A stretch of DNA of 64,000 nucleotides from the NCBI RefSeq assembly GCF_900605005.1, contig NZ_LR027558.1, forward strand, positions 180,087 to 244,086. The letters run 5' to 3'. Under the pieces are notes generated by a model. That model made no database searches. It was not told where the DNA came from and saw nothing but the letters and a program-made list of their open reading frames with translations. This stretch comes from Acidipropionibacterium timonense (GTDB lineage: Bacteria > Actinomycetota > Actinomycetes > Propionibacteriales > Propionibacteriaceae). Made by a program: the position numbers and the translations under genes. The first letter of the stretch is position 1; each line of letters begins with the position of its first letter. This document shows positions 36,359-44,710 of the stretch, piece by piece.

Positions 36359-37060
36359 GTGACTCCTCCCTGTGACGACGAACGGCCCGGGGGGCTGCCC
36401 GACGACCTGTCGGTGCGTGTTCCCGGGTCGGCCGCGGGCACCACGAGTGACGACCCCTTCCTGCGGGTCGGGGTCGGCCCGGCCTCTCGACCCTGGCCGC
36501 AGGACCCCAGGCTAGACCCGGACCTGCTCGCCCACGGGGACCGTCGCAATGTCGTCGACCAGTACCGCTACTGGAGCGTCGAGGCCATCGTCGCCGACCT
36601 CGACACCCGACGCCGCCCGCTCCACGTGGCCATCCAGAACTGGGAGCACGACTTCAACATCGGCTCGGTGGTGCGCACCGCCAACGCCTTCAACGTCTCC
36701 GGGGTGCACATCCTGGGGCGGCGCCGGTGGAACCGTCGCGGCGCGATGGTCACCGACCGTTACCTCCACGTCCACCACCACCGGGATGTGCCGACCTTCC
36801 TGGCCTGGCTCGCGGGGCACGGCGTCGTGCCGGTCGGCGTCGACAACCTGCCCGGGGCGGTGCCCCTGGAGACCGCCGCGCTGCCGCGCGAGTGCTGTCT
36901 CGTGTTCGGCTCGGAGGGGGCCGGGCTCACTGACGAGGTGGTCGCCGGGTGCCGTCAGCTCGTCGCCATCACCCAGTACGGGTCGACGAGGTCGATGAAC
37001 GCCGGCGCGGCCGCGGCCATCGCCATGTACGCCTGGGGACTGCAGCACCCTCTAGAGTGA
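36359..37060 (+). CDS. SPOUT (TrmH-type) RNA 2'-O-methyltransferase
   Basis: A 233-residue RNA ribose methyltransferase. The three SpoU motifs are present: motif 1 NIGSVVRTANAFNVSGVH, motif 2 CLVFGSEGAGLTDEVV and motif 3 SMNAGAAAAIAMYAW, which together form the SAM-binding trefoil knot. The first ~80 residues lack an L30e-like substrate domain, so the target (tRNA or rRNA) is uncertain. It starts at GTG 36359. The next gene starts 5 bp after its stop. Confidence 0.92.
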   Translation: MTPPCDDERPGGLPDDLSVRVPGSAAGTTSDDPFLRVGVGPASRPWPQDPRLDPDLLAHGDRRNVVDQYRYWSVEAIVADLDTRRRPLHVAIQNWEHDFNIGSVVRTANAFNVSGVHILGRRRWNRRGAMVTDRYLHVHHHRDVPTFLAWLAGHGVVPVGVDNLPGAVPLETAALPRECCLVFGSEGAGLTDEVVAGCRQLVAITQYGSTRSMNAGAAAAIAMYAWGLQHPLE

Positions 37061-37065
37061 CCTTC

Positions 37066-37671
37066 ATGACGTCGCCATCGCTGTTGGTCGCGTACAACCC
37101 TGTGCCGACGGCCGGCCGCGTGGCCCACCACCGGTCGACGCGGGTGAGGTTGGCCGTCCAGGCCCTCGTCATCGTCGCCATCGCCTTCCTCACCCTGGCC
37201 CTCACCCGTGACTCCTTCGACCTGTCCACGCTCATGTGGATGCTCGGATCGTGGGTCGTCCTCTTCGCGGTGCTCTTCCTCGTCCAGACCCTGCGGCTGC
37301 GGTCGGCCAGCAAGGCGCTGCTCGGTATCGGGGAGGGGACGGCACTGCGCCTGGACCGTTCCGGGATCGCGCTGCGGCGTCAGCTGAGGCAGGGGGACGG
37401 GTCCTTCGACGACGTCACCGGTGTGCAGGTCGAGGGGGCCCCGGCTGCCGAGCACCTCGACCTGGTGTCCTGGGACGACCTCGACCGGTTCGCCGTCCAG
37501 GGCACGGGCCTGGGGGAGGGGCCGGCCCTCGTCGTCACCGACCGTGCCGGACATCGCTGGCAGGTGCCGGTCTCGTGGCTCGACGAGCGGCCCGGGGCCA
37601 TCGACTCGGCCGCCCTGGCGTGGTCGGGCGGACGACGACGACTCGACGTCACCGGGCTGGACTCCTTCTGA
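37066..37671 (+). CDS. Two-helix membrane protein of unknown function
   Basis: A 201-residue protein with two adjacent membrane helices (about 28-48 and 57-78) and a cytoplasmic C-terminal domain of about 115 residues (LRSASKALLGIGEGTALRLD and RWQVPVSWLDERPG are notable). This layout resembles YcxB-like or PH-like membrane-associated proteins, but no diagnostic motif is visible. The ATG at 37066 is chosen because the upstream part of the frame lies within the methyltransferase gene. The 5-bp spacing suggests co-transcription with that gene. Confidence 0.7.
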   Translation: MTSPSLLVAYNPVPTAGRVAHHRSTRVRLAVQALVIVAIAFLTLALTRDSFDLSTLMWMLGSWVVLFAVLFLVQTLRLRSASKALLGIGEGTALRLDRSGIALRRQLRQGDGSFDDVTGVQVEGAPAAEHLDLVSWDDLDRFAVQGTGLGEGPALVVTDRAGHRWQVPVSWLDERPGAIDSAALAWSGGRRRLDVTGLDSF

Positions 37672-37797
37672 CGCCCGGGTGGGCTCTGCCGATGCCCCGG
37701 TGGGCCCGGCTCGTGGGCCCCACGGGACACAGTGCCGCCCGATGCGGAACAATGGAGGGCGTCATCGCGAGATACCGACGCAGAAAGGCGCATGCAC

Positions 37798-38823
<1,026 letters not shown>

Positions 38824-38846
38824 CGGCTGGAACGCCTGACGTCGGG

Positions 38847-38880
38847 CGAGGGGGCCGGCCCGCATGGGTCGGCCCCCTCG
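38847..38880 (+). terminator. Terminator of the class II aldolase gene
   Basis: Arms CGAGGGGGCCG (38847-38857) and CGGCCCCCTCG (38870-38880), a perfect 11-bp G+C stem. Confidence 0.75.
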
Positions 38881-38888
38881 CCGTGTCC

Positions 38889-38944
38889 GGGCAGCCCCGT
38901 GCCGGGCGCCGTGGCAGGGCAGCCCCGTGCCGGGCGCCGTGGCA
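38889..38944. repeat. 28-bp direct duplication downstream of fbaA
   Basis: The unit starting GGGCAGCCCCGTGCCGGGCG occurs twice in tandem (38889-38916 and 38917-38944), followed by a third, truncated GGGCGGTGCCGGGG. It lies in the 364-bp gap between fbaA and the 5S gene, which otherwise holds a terminator and a palindrome but no gene. Confidence 0.75.
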
Positions 38945-38992
38945 GGGCGGTGCCGGGGATTGATGTCGGGATTTTCCCCCCAGCCAAGAAGT

Positions 38993-39010
38993 GTTCCCCT
39001 CCAGGGGAAC
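38993..39010. promoter_or_regulatory. Perfect palindrome upstream of the transcarboxylase genes
   Basis: GTTCCCCT-CC-AGGGGAAC, 8-bp arms with a 2-bp centre, 178 bp before the 5S start codon. It is a candidate dimeric regulator site or the core of a small hairpin; no regulator is named by the context. Confidence 0.45.
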
Positions 39011-39187
39011 GATCTCGATCTGGGGGGACTTTCCTGACAGTGCCTCCGTGAGCTCTCGGGCCCGACCGTGCCCGATCCCTGCCGCACCGTGAACGGACGC
39101 GCGACTGAACGCCGTTCAATCCTGCACAAGCCTGCAACTGGGACCCCCGCGGCTGACGGAGGGTCCGACGAGTGCAAGGATTGGGGC

Positions 39188-40675
39188 ATGAGTCCGCGAA
39201 AGATTGGCGTCACCGAGCTCGTCCTCCGCGACGCGCACCAGAGCCTGCTTGCCACCCGCATGTCCATGGAGGACATGGTCGACGCTTGCGCCGACATCGA
39301 TGCAGCCGGTTACTGGTCCGTCGAGTGCTGGGGCGGGGCCACCTTCGATTCCTGCATCCGATTCCTCAACGAGGATCCTTGGGAGCGTCTGCGCACGTTC
39401 CGCAAGCTCATGCCCAACTCGCGCCTGCAGATGCTGCTGCGCGGCCAGAACCTCCTGGGCTACCGCCACTACAACGACGAGGTCGTCGACAAGTTCGTCG
39501 AGAAGTCGGCCGAGAACGGCATGGACGTCTTCCGTGTCTTCGACGCCCTCAACGACCCGCGCAACCTCGAGCACGCCATGGCTGCCGTCAAGCGCGTCGG
39601 CAAGCACGCCCAGGGCACCATCTGCTACACGACCTCCCCGATCCACACCCCGGAGAGCTTCGTCAAGCAGGCCGACACCCTCGTCAACATGGGTGCCGAC
39701 TCCATCGCCTTCAAGGACATGGCCGCCCTGCTCAAGCCGCAGCCCGCCTTCGACATCATCAAGGGCATCAAGGAGAACCACCCGGACGTGCAGATCAACC
39801 TGCACTGCCACTCCACGACGGGTGTCACCCTCGTCACCCTGCAGAAGGCCATCGAGGCCGGGGTCGACGTCGTCGACACCGCGATCTCCTCGCTCTCCCT
39901 CGGCCCGGGCCACAACCCCACCGAGTCCCTCGTCGAGATGCTCGAGGGCACCGAGTACACGACCGGCCTCGACATGGAGCGGCTCATCAAGATCCGCGAC
40001 CACTTCAAGAAGGTCCGCCCGAAGTACAAGAAGTTCGAGTCGAAGACCCTCGTCAACACGAACATCTTCCAGTCCCAGATCCCCGGCGGCATGCTCTCCA
40101 ACATGGAGTCGCAGCTCGTCGCCCAGGGCGCTGGCGACCGGATGGACGAGGTCATGCGTGAGGTCCCCAGGGTCCGCGAGGACGCCGGGTTCCCGCCGCT
40201 GGTGACCCCCTCGTCGCAGATCGTCGGCACCCAGGCCGTCTTCAACGTCCTCATGGGGCGCTACAAGACCCTCACCGCCGAGTTCGCCGACCTCATGCTC
40301 GGCTACTACGGCAAGCCGATCGGTGACCTCAAGCCGGAGCTCATCGAGCAGGCCCAGAAGCAGACCGGCAAGGAGCCGATCACCTGCCGCCCGGCCGACA
40401 CCCTCAAGCCCGAGTGGGACGGCCTGGTCGAGCAGGCCAAGTCGCTCGAGGGCTTCGACGGGTCCGACGAGGACGTCCTCACCAACGCCCTCTTCCCGGG
40501 AGTCGCCCCGAAGTTCTTCAAGGAGCGCCCGCAGGGACCCAAGAGCGTCGCGATGAGCGAGGCCCAGCTCAAGGCCGAGGCCGAGGGCAGCGGGTCGACG
40601 GCCCTGTCCGGCCCGGTCAACTACACCGTGAGCGTCGGTGGCCGCAGCCACGACGTCACCGTCGAGCCCGCGTGA
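39188..40675 (+). CDS. Methylmalonyl-CoA carboxytransferase 5S subunit
   Basis: A 495-residue subunit that transfers the carboxyl group between biotin on the 1.3S subunit and pyruvate, forming oxaloacetate. The N-terminus [18 protein letters not shown] and the long block [18 protein letters not shown] are near-identical to the Propionibacterium freudenreichii 5S protein. The active-site carbamylated Lys region is [15 protein letters not shown], and metal-binding His residues lie in [12 protein letters not shown]. The DRE-TIM barrel fills about residues 1-300 and is followed by the PYC/OADA-type C-terminal domain. The ATG at 39188 starts at the conserved N-terminus. First gene of the operon. 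Confidence 0.97.
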   Translation: MSPRKIGVTELVLRDAHQSLLATRMSMEDMVDACADIDAAGYWSVECWGGATFDSCIRFLNEDPWERLRTFRKLMPNSRLQMLLRGQNLLGYRHYNDEVVDKFVEKSAENGMDVFRVFDALNDPRNLEHAMAAVKRVGKHAQGTICYTTSPIHTPESFVKQADTLVNMGADSIAFKDMAALLKPQPAFDIIKGIKENHPDVQINLHCHSTTGVTLVTLQKAIEAGVDVVDTAISSLSLGPGHNPTESLVEMLEGTEYTTGLDMERLIKIRDHFKKVRPKYKKFESKTLVNTNIFQSQIPGGMLSNMESQLVAQGAGDRMDEVMREVPRVREDAGFPPLVTPSSQIVGTQAVFNVLMGRYKTLTAEFADLMLGYYGKPIGDLKPELIEQAQKQTGKEPITCRPADTLKPEWDGLVEQAKSLEGFDGSDEDVLTNALFPGVAPKFFKERPQGPKSVAMSEAQLKAEAEGSGSTALSGPVNYTVSVGGRSHDVTVEPA

Positions 40676-40690
40676 GGATGACTGCCCATC

Positions 40691-42265
40691 ATGGCTGACA
40701 AGAAGACCATCAAGCTCGCCGACACCATGGAGGGTCGTGTCGAGCAGCTGGCCCAGGAGCGTCACCGCATCGAACTCGGTGGTGGTGAGGCCCGCCAGGC
40801 CAAGCAGCGCGAGAAGGGCAAGCAGACCGCTCGCGAGCGCATCGACAACCTCGTCGACGCCTACTCCTTCGACGAGGTCGGGGCGTTCCGCAAGCACCGC
40901 ACCACCCTCTTCGGGATGGATGCGGCCGATGTCCCGGCCGACGGTGTCGTCACCGGCGCTGCGACCATCGGCGGGCGTCCCGTCCACGTGGCCTCCCAGG
41001 ACTTCACCGTCATGGGTGGGTCGGCCGGCGAGACCCAGTCGACCAAGGTCGTCGAGACGATGGAGCAGTCCCTGCTCACCGGAACGCCGTTCCTCTTCTT
41101 CTACGACTCGGGCGGCGCCCGGATCCAGGAGGGCATCGACTCGCTGTCTGGCTACGGCAAGATGTTCTACGCGAACGTCAAGCTGTCCGGCGTCGTGCCG
41201 CAGATCGCCATCATCGCCGGCCCCTGCGCCGGTGGCGCCTCGTACTCCCCGGCGCTGACCGACTACATCATCATGACCCGGCAGGCCCAGATGTTCATCA
41301 CGGGCCCGAACGTCATCAAGTCGGTCACCGGTGAGGAGGTCACCGCCGAGGATCTCGGTGGCCCGGACGCCCACATGTCGACCTCCGGCAACATCCACTT
41401 CGTGGCCGAGGACGACGACGCCGCGGTGCTCATCGCCAAGAAGCTGCTGAGCTTCCTGCCGCAGAACAACACCGAGGACGCCGCCATCGTCAACCCGAAC
41501 AACGACGTCTCCCCGGATGCGTCGTTGCGTGAGGTGGTGCCGCTCGACGGCAACAAGGCCTACGACATCCGCGACGTCATCGCGAAGATCGTCGACTGGG
41601 GCGACTACCTCGAGGTCAAGGCCGGCTGGGCGACGAACATCGTCACCGCCTTCGCCCGGGTCAACGGTCGTACCGTCGGCATCGTCGCGAACCAGCCGAA
41701 GGTCATGGCCGGATCGCTGGATATCAACGCCTCCGACAAGGCCGCCGAGTTCATCACCTTCTGTGACGCGTTCAACATCCCGCTCGTCCAGCTGGTCGAC
41801 GTCCCCGGCTTCCTGCCCGGCGTCCAGCAGGAGTACGGCGGCATCATCCGCCACGGCGCGAAGATGCTCTACGCCTACTCCGAGGCCACCGTCCCGAAGA
41901 TCACCGTGGTGCTGCGCAAGGCCTACGGCGGCTCCTACCTGGCCATGTGCAACCGTGACCTGGGTGCCGACGCCGTCTTCGCCTGGCCGACCGCCGAGAT
42001 CGCCGTCATGGGTGCCGCCGGTGCCGCGAACGTCATCTTCCGCCGCGAGATCAAGGCCTCGGAGGACCCGGCCGCGACCCGCGCCGAGAAGATCGACGAG
42101 TACCAGAACGCGTTCAACACGCCCTACGTGGCTGCTGCTCGCGGGCAGGTCGACGACGTCATCGACCCGGCCGACACCCGCCGCAAGATCGCTGCCGCCC
42201 TGGAGATGTACGCGACCAAGCGTCAGCCCCGTCCGGCCAAGAAGCACGGCGTCATGCCCTGCTGA
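40691..42265 (+). CDS. Methylmalonyl-CoA carboxytransferase 12S subunit
   Basis: A 524-residue carboxyl-transferase of the crotonase-like fold. It moves CO2 from methylmalonyl-CoA to biotin, releasing propionyl-CoA. FLFFYDSGGARIQEGIDSLS and IAGPCAGGASYSPALTDYII are the N-domain CoA/biotin sites. VDVPGFLPGVQQEYGGIIRH and AVMGAAGAANVIFRREI are the C-domain equivalents. Homologous to MmdA/PccB, but the context with 5S and 1.3S makes this the transcarboxylase subunit. It starts 15 bp after the 5S stop. Confidence 0.97.
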   Translation: MADKKTIKLADTMEGRVEQLAQERHRIELGGGEARQAKQREKGKQTARERIDNLVDAYSFDEVGAFRKHRTTLFGMDAADVPADGVVTGAATIGGRPVHVASQDFTVMGGSAGETQSTKVVETMEQSLLTGTPFLFFYDSGGARIQEGIDSLSGYGKMFYANVKLSGVVPQIAIIAGPCAGGASYSPALTDYIIMTRQAQMFITGPNVIKSVTGEEVTAEDLGGPDAHMSTSGNIHFVAEDDDAAVLIAKKLLSFLPQNNTEDAAIVNPNNDVSPDASLREVVPLDGNKAYDIRDVIAKIVDWGDYLEVKAGWATNIVTAFARVNGRTVGIVANQPKVMAGSLDINASDKAAEFITFCDAFNIPLVQLVDVPGFLPGVQQEYGGIIRHGAKMLYAYSEATVPKITVVLRKAYGGSYLAMCNRDLGADAVFAWPTAEIAVMGAAGAANVIFRREIKASEDPAATRAEKIDEYQNAFNTPYVAAARGQVDDVIDPADTRRKIAAALEMYATKRQPRPAKKHGVMPC

Positions 42266-42277
42266 GTGGAGGAAGAG

Positions 42278-42523
42278 ATGACTGACAACGACAAGGATCG
42301 CGTCATCGAGTCGCTCCAGAGGCGACTCAACGCCCTCGAGGCCGAGGTGGGACGACTCCGCTCGTCCAGCCCCGGCGTCCCCGAGGACGTCCTGGTGGCC
42401 ATCAGCGCCGCTGTGTCGGCGTACCTAGGGAACGACGGCAAGGTCCAGGCCGTTCGCTTCGCCCCGTCGGAGAACTGGACCCGTCAGGGTCGCAGGGCTC
42501 TGCAGAACCATTCGATTCGTTGA
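42278..42523 (+). CDS. Small conserved protein inserted in the transcarboxylase operon
   Basis: An 81-residue soluble protein with a start at ATG 42278 (GGAGGAAG upstream). A coiled-coil N-terminal part (KDRVIESLQRRLNALEAEVG) is followed by VLVAISAAVSAYLGNDGKVQ and a basic end VRFAPSENWTRQGRRALQNH. The second part resembles the short epsilon/assembly-type segments found beside acyl-CoA carboxylase and decarboxylase genes. It lies between the 12S and 1.3S genes with 12- and 15-bp gaps, so it is expressed with them. A structural or assembly role is inferred. Confidence 0.75.
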   Translation: MTDNDKDRVIESLQRRLNALEAEVGRLRSSSPGVPEDVLVAISAAVSAYLGNDGKVQAVRFAPSENWTRQGRRALQNHSIR

Positions 42524-42538
42524 CCCGGAGAAACTGAC

Positions 42539-42904
42539 ATGAAGCTCAAGGTGACCGTCAACGGCGTCGCGTACGACGTGGACGTCGATGTCGACAAGAC
42601 CCCGAACGCCCCCATGGCCCCCATCCTCTTCGGTGGTGGCTCCGGCCCGGCCCTCAAGCCGTCGGCCGGTGGTGGCGCCAAGGCCGGCGCTGGCGAGGTC
42701 CCGGCCCCGCTCGCCGGTACCGTCGCGAAGATCCTCTGCAAGGAGGGTGACGCCGTCAAGGCCGGCGACGTCCTCCTCACGCTCGAGGCCATGAAGATGG
42801 AGACCGAGATCAACGCCCCTGCCGACGGCAAGGTGACGAAGATCCTCGTCGCCGTCGGGGACGCCGTCCAGGGCGGGCAGGGCCTCGTGGCCGTCGAGTC
42901 CTGA
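42539..42904 (+). CDS. Transcarboxylase 1.3S biotin carrier subunit
   Basis: A 121-residue biotin carboxyl carrier protein that shuttles CO2 between the 12S and 5S active sites. The biotinyl lysine is K86 in [12 protein letters not shown] flexible Gly/Ala/Pro linker (about 33-55) precedes the biotinyl barrel ([20 protein letters not shown]). The N-terminal segment [18 protein letters not shown] matches the known 1.3S N-terminus that docks to the other subunits. The final codons GAG TCC TGA are the first bases of a 26-bp tandem repeat. Confidence 0.97.
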   Translation: MKLKVTVNGVAYDVDVDVDKTPNAPMAPILFGGGSGPALKPSAGGGAKAGAGEVPAPLAGTVAKILCKEGDAVKAGDVLLTLEAMKMETEINAPADGKVTKILVAVGDAVQGGQGLVAVES

Positions 42905-42974
42905 GACTCGCAGTTCTACACGAGTCCTGAGACTCGCAGTTCTACACGAGTCCTGAGGACTCGCCGTCCTACAC
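42896..42974. repeat. 26-bp tandem repeat overlapping the stop of the 1.3S gene
   Basis: GAGTCCTGAGACTCGCAG plus TTCTACAC is repeated at 42896-42921 and 42922-42947, with a third diverged 27-bp copy at 42948-42974 and a partial fourth. Copy 1 starts within the coding sequence (Glu-Ser-stop). Each unit contains GAGTC-CTGA-GACTC, a small hairpin. Confidence 0.9.
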
Positions 42975-42996
42975 GAGTCCTCACACGGCAAGATCC

Positions 42997-43032
42997 ACGT
43001 CGGGCCGGAACCCTCGGGTTCCGGCCCGACGT
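42997..43032 (+). terminator. Terminator of the transcarboxylase operon
   Basis: Arms ACGTCGGGCCGGAACCC (42997-43013) and GGTTCCGGCCCGACGT (43017-43032), about 16 paired bases with a 3-base loop: the strongest plus-strand hairpin in this region. Confidence 0.8.
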
Positions 43033-43098
43033 GCCGTCCTGGCGATCCGCGGCCGAAGCTGCTGCGAGCCGTGACCCGGTCGATGAAAGCATGCGCCC

Positions 43099-43875
43099 AT
43101 GGAGGGTGTGGACGCCGTCACGGTCGACGAGCACGTGCGCCGGCTCGACGCCGTCCTGGCGACCCTCGCCCCGCCGGTCGTGGTGAGTCACCTCTCGGCG
43201 GCCGTGCTCCACGGATTCGACGTCGACCCACTGCCGCTCGACAGGGTCTGGGTCACCCGGCCTCCCGGCCACCGGGCGCCCATGAGGCGCCACCTCGTCA
43301 CCCGGGCGTGCCAGATCGAACGGGACGAGACCGTCCTCGTCGACGGCCGGCTGGTCACCATCCCCGAGCGCACCGTGCTCGACCTGGCCCGGGAGTTCGA
43401 CTTCCTGCCGGCGGTGGCCGTGGCCGACTCGGCGCTGCGTCACGGGGCGGACCGCCAGCTCATGTCCGACCTCGTCGAGCGGGGTGCTCGTCGTCGCGGC
43501 AACGCCAAGGCCAAATCGGTGCTGGCCACCGCCGACGGGCGGTCCCGCGGAGCGGCCTCCTCGATGATGAGGGTGCTCCTGGTGCGGCACGGCTGCCCGC
43601 CTCCCGACCTGGACGCCGCCCTCACCGACGCCCAAGGCCGACCGGTGGGTCGCTTCGACTTCCTGTGGTCGCGCGAGCACGTCGTCGGGCAGGTGGACGA
43701 CACCACGACCGGGGAGCCGGGCAGGATCGCCCGGGTGCGGTCCTGTGGATTCGAGCTGGTGCGGTTCGGAAGCCGTGACATCGAGCGGCCCGAGGCCGCC
43801 GCGGCGCGGACCCTGAGATGCCTGGCTCGGGGGCGGGCCCGGTGGGGGAGAGCTGACTACCGGCCCTCGCGATGA
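43099..43875 (+). CDS. AbiEi-like/DUF559-type protein
   Basis: A 258-residue protein of a family common in actinobacteria. The first half has VVSHLSAAVLHGFDVDPLPL, a conserved RVWVTRP segment and RTVLDLAREFDFLPAVAVAD, as in AbiEi antitoxin-type proteins. The C-terminal half (GRFDFLWSREHVVGQVDD) resembles the restriction-like DUF559 fold (PD...D/E-x-K type), though the Lys is not obvious. No toxin (AbiEii) gene is adjacent, so it is a solitary homologue. Its 3' end overlaps the SDR gene by 19 bp convergently. Function uncertain. Confidence 0.65.
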   Translation: MEGVDAVTVDEHVRRLDAVLATLAPPVVVSHLSAAVLHGFDVDPLPLDRVWVTRPPGHRAPMRRHLVTRACQIERDETVLVDGRLVTIPERTVLDLAREFDFLPAVAVADSALRHGADRQLMSDLVERGARRRGNAKAKSVLATADGRSRGAASSMMRVLLVRHGCPPPDLDAALTDAQGRPVGRFDFLWSREHVVGQVDDTTTGEPGRIARVRSCGFELVRFGSRDIERPEAAAARTLRCLARGRARWGRADYRPSR

Positions 43876-44594
43876 ACCTTGTGGTTCGCGGCCTGGGCGA
43901 CCGGACGCACGACGAGCCGGTCGATGTTGACGTGGGCCGGCAGACCCGCGATCCACCGGACGCACTCGGCGATGTCCTCGGCGACGAGGGGTTCGGCGAC
44001 CCCGGCGTAGACGGCGTCGGCCGTGGCCCGGTCGCCGTGGAACCGCACGAGCGAGAACTCGTCGGTGCGCACCATGCCCGGTGACACCTCGCACACCCGC
44101 ACCGGCCGTCCGCACAGCTCGAGGCGCAGCGACCCGACGAGGGCCCGCTCCGCCGACTTGGCGGCGCAGTACCCGGCACCTCCCTCGTAGGAGGCCTCGG
44201 CGGCGGTCGAGGTGATGAAGATCGCGGTGCCGTGACCGGCGTCGAGGGCGGGCAGCAGCGCCTTGGTGACCCGTCCGGCTCCGACGACGTTGGTGGCGTA
44301 CATGGTGTCCCAGGCCGCCAGATCGGCCTGCGCGACGGGTTCCTGACCGACGGCGCCGCCGGCGTTGTTGAGCAGGAGGCCGAGCTCCGGGCCGACCTCG
44401 CGGGCCAGGTTCGCCACCGACTCGTCCGAGGTGACGTCGCAGACGACGGCCCGTCCACCGATCTCGCGAGCCAACTGGTCGATGCGGTCGGCCCTGCGGG
44501 CCGCGCAGATGACCGTCCACCCATCGTTTGCCAGGGCGCGTGCGCTGGCAGCCCCGATTCCTGAACTTGCTCCGGTGACCACTGCGGTTCTCAT
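43857..44594 (-). CDS. Short-chain dehydrogenase/reductase (SDR)
   Basis: A 245-residue NAD(P)-dependent oxidoreductase. The cofactor motif TGASSGIG lies at about 7-14, and NNAGG at about 76-80. The catalytic Ser lies in IFITSTAAEA, and YCAAK provides Tyr and Lys. The basic residues ARRADRI after beta-2 favour NADP. The ATG at 44594 gives a normal SDR N-terminus (MRTAVVTGAS). Close homologues are often annotated as YdfG-like 3-hydroxy acid dehydrogenases; the substrate is not determined. Confidence 0.9.
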   Translation of the reverse strand: MRTAVVTGASSGIGAASARALANDGWTVICAARRADRIDQLAREIGGRAVVCDVTSDESVANLAREVGPELGLLLNNAGGAVGQEPVAQADLAAWDTMYATNVVGAGRVTKALLPALDAGHGTAIFITSTAAEASYEGGAGYCAAKSAERALVGSLRLELCGRPVRVCEVSPGMVRTDEFSLVRFHGDRATADAVYAGVAEPLVAEDIAECVRWIAGLPAHVNIDRLVVRPVAQAANHKVHREGR

Positions 44595-44665
44595 GGGACC
44601 ATCTTGCCCCGCTCGGGCCGGGTGTGAGGCGGACCCGGTGAGGGTGGGAGCCGCAGGGACGACGA

Positions 44666-44692
44666 ACGGGCCCCCGCATCGCGAAGGCCCGT
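44666..44692 (-). terminator. Hairpin downstream of ptsI
   Basis: ACGGGCC and GGCCCGT arms with a 13-base loop lie 19-45 bp past the ptsI stop, before the SDR gene on the same strand. A moderate intrinsic-terminator candidate. Confidence 0.5.
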
Positions 44693-44710
44693 CCGGTCCG
44701 TGGTGGGCGG

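Noticed and set aside
39116..42247. Very long minus-strand open frame opposite the transcarboxylase genes
   Set aside because: Its translation is a Val/Leu/Gly/Asp-rich antisense shadow caused by high third-position G+C; the plus strand encodes strongly conserved 5S and 12S subunits.
43099..43875. Complete AbiE toxin-antitoxin system
   Set aside because: Only the AbiEi-like protein is present. The neighbours are a terminator and an SDR gene, with no nucleotidyltransferase toxin.
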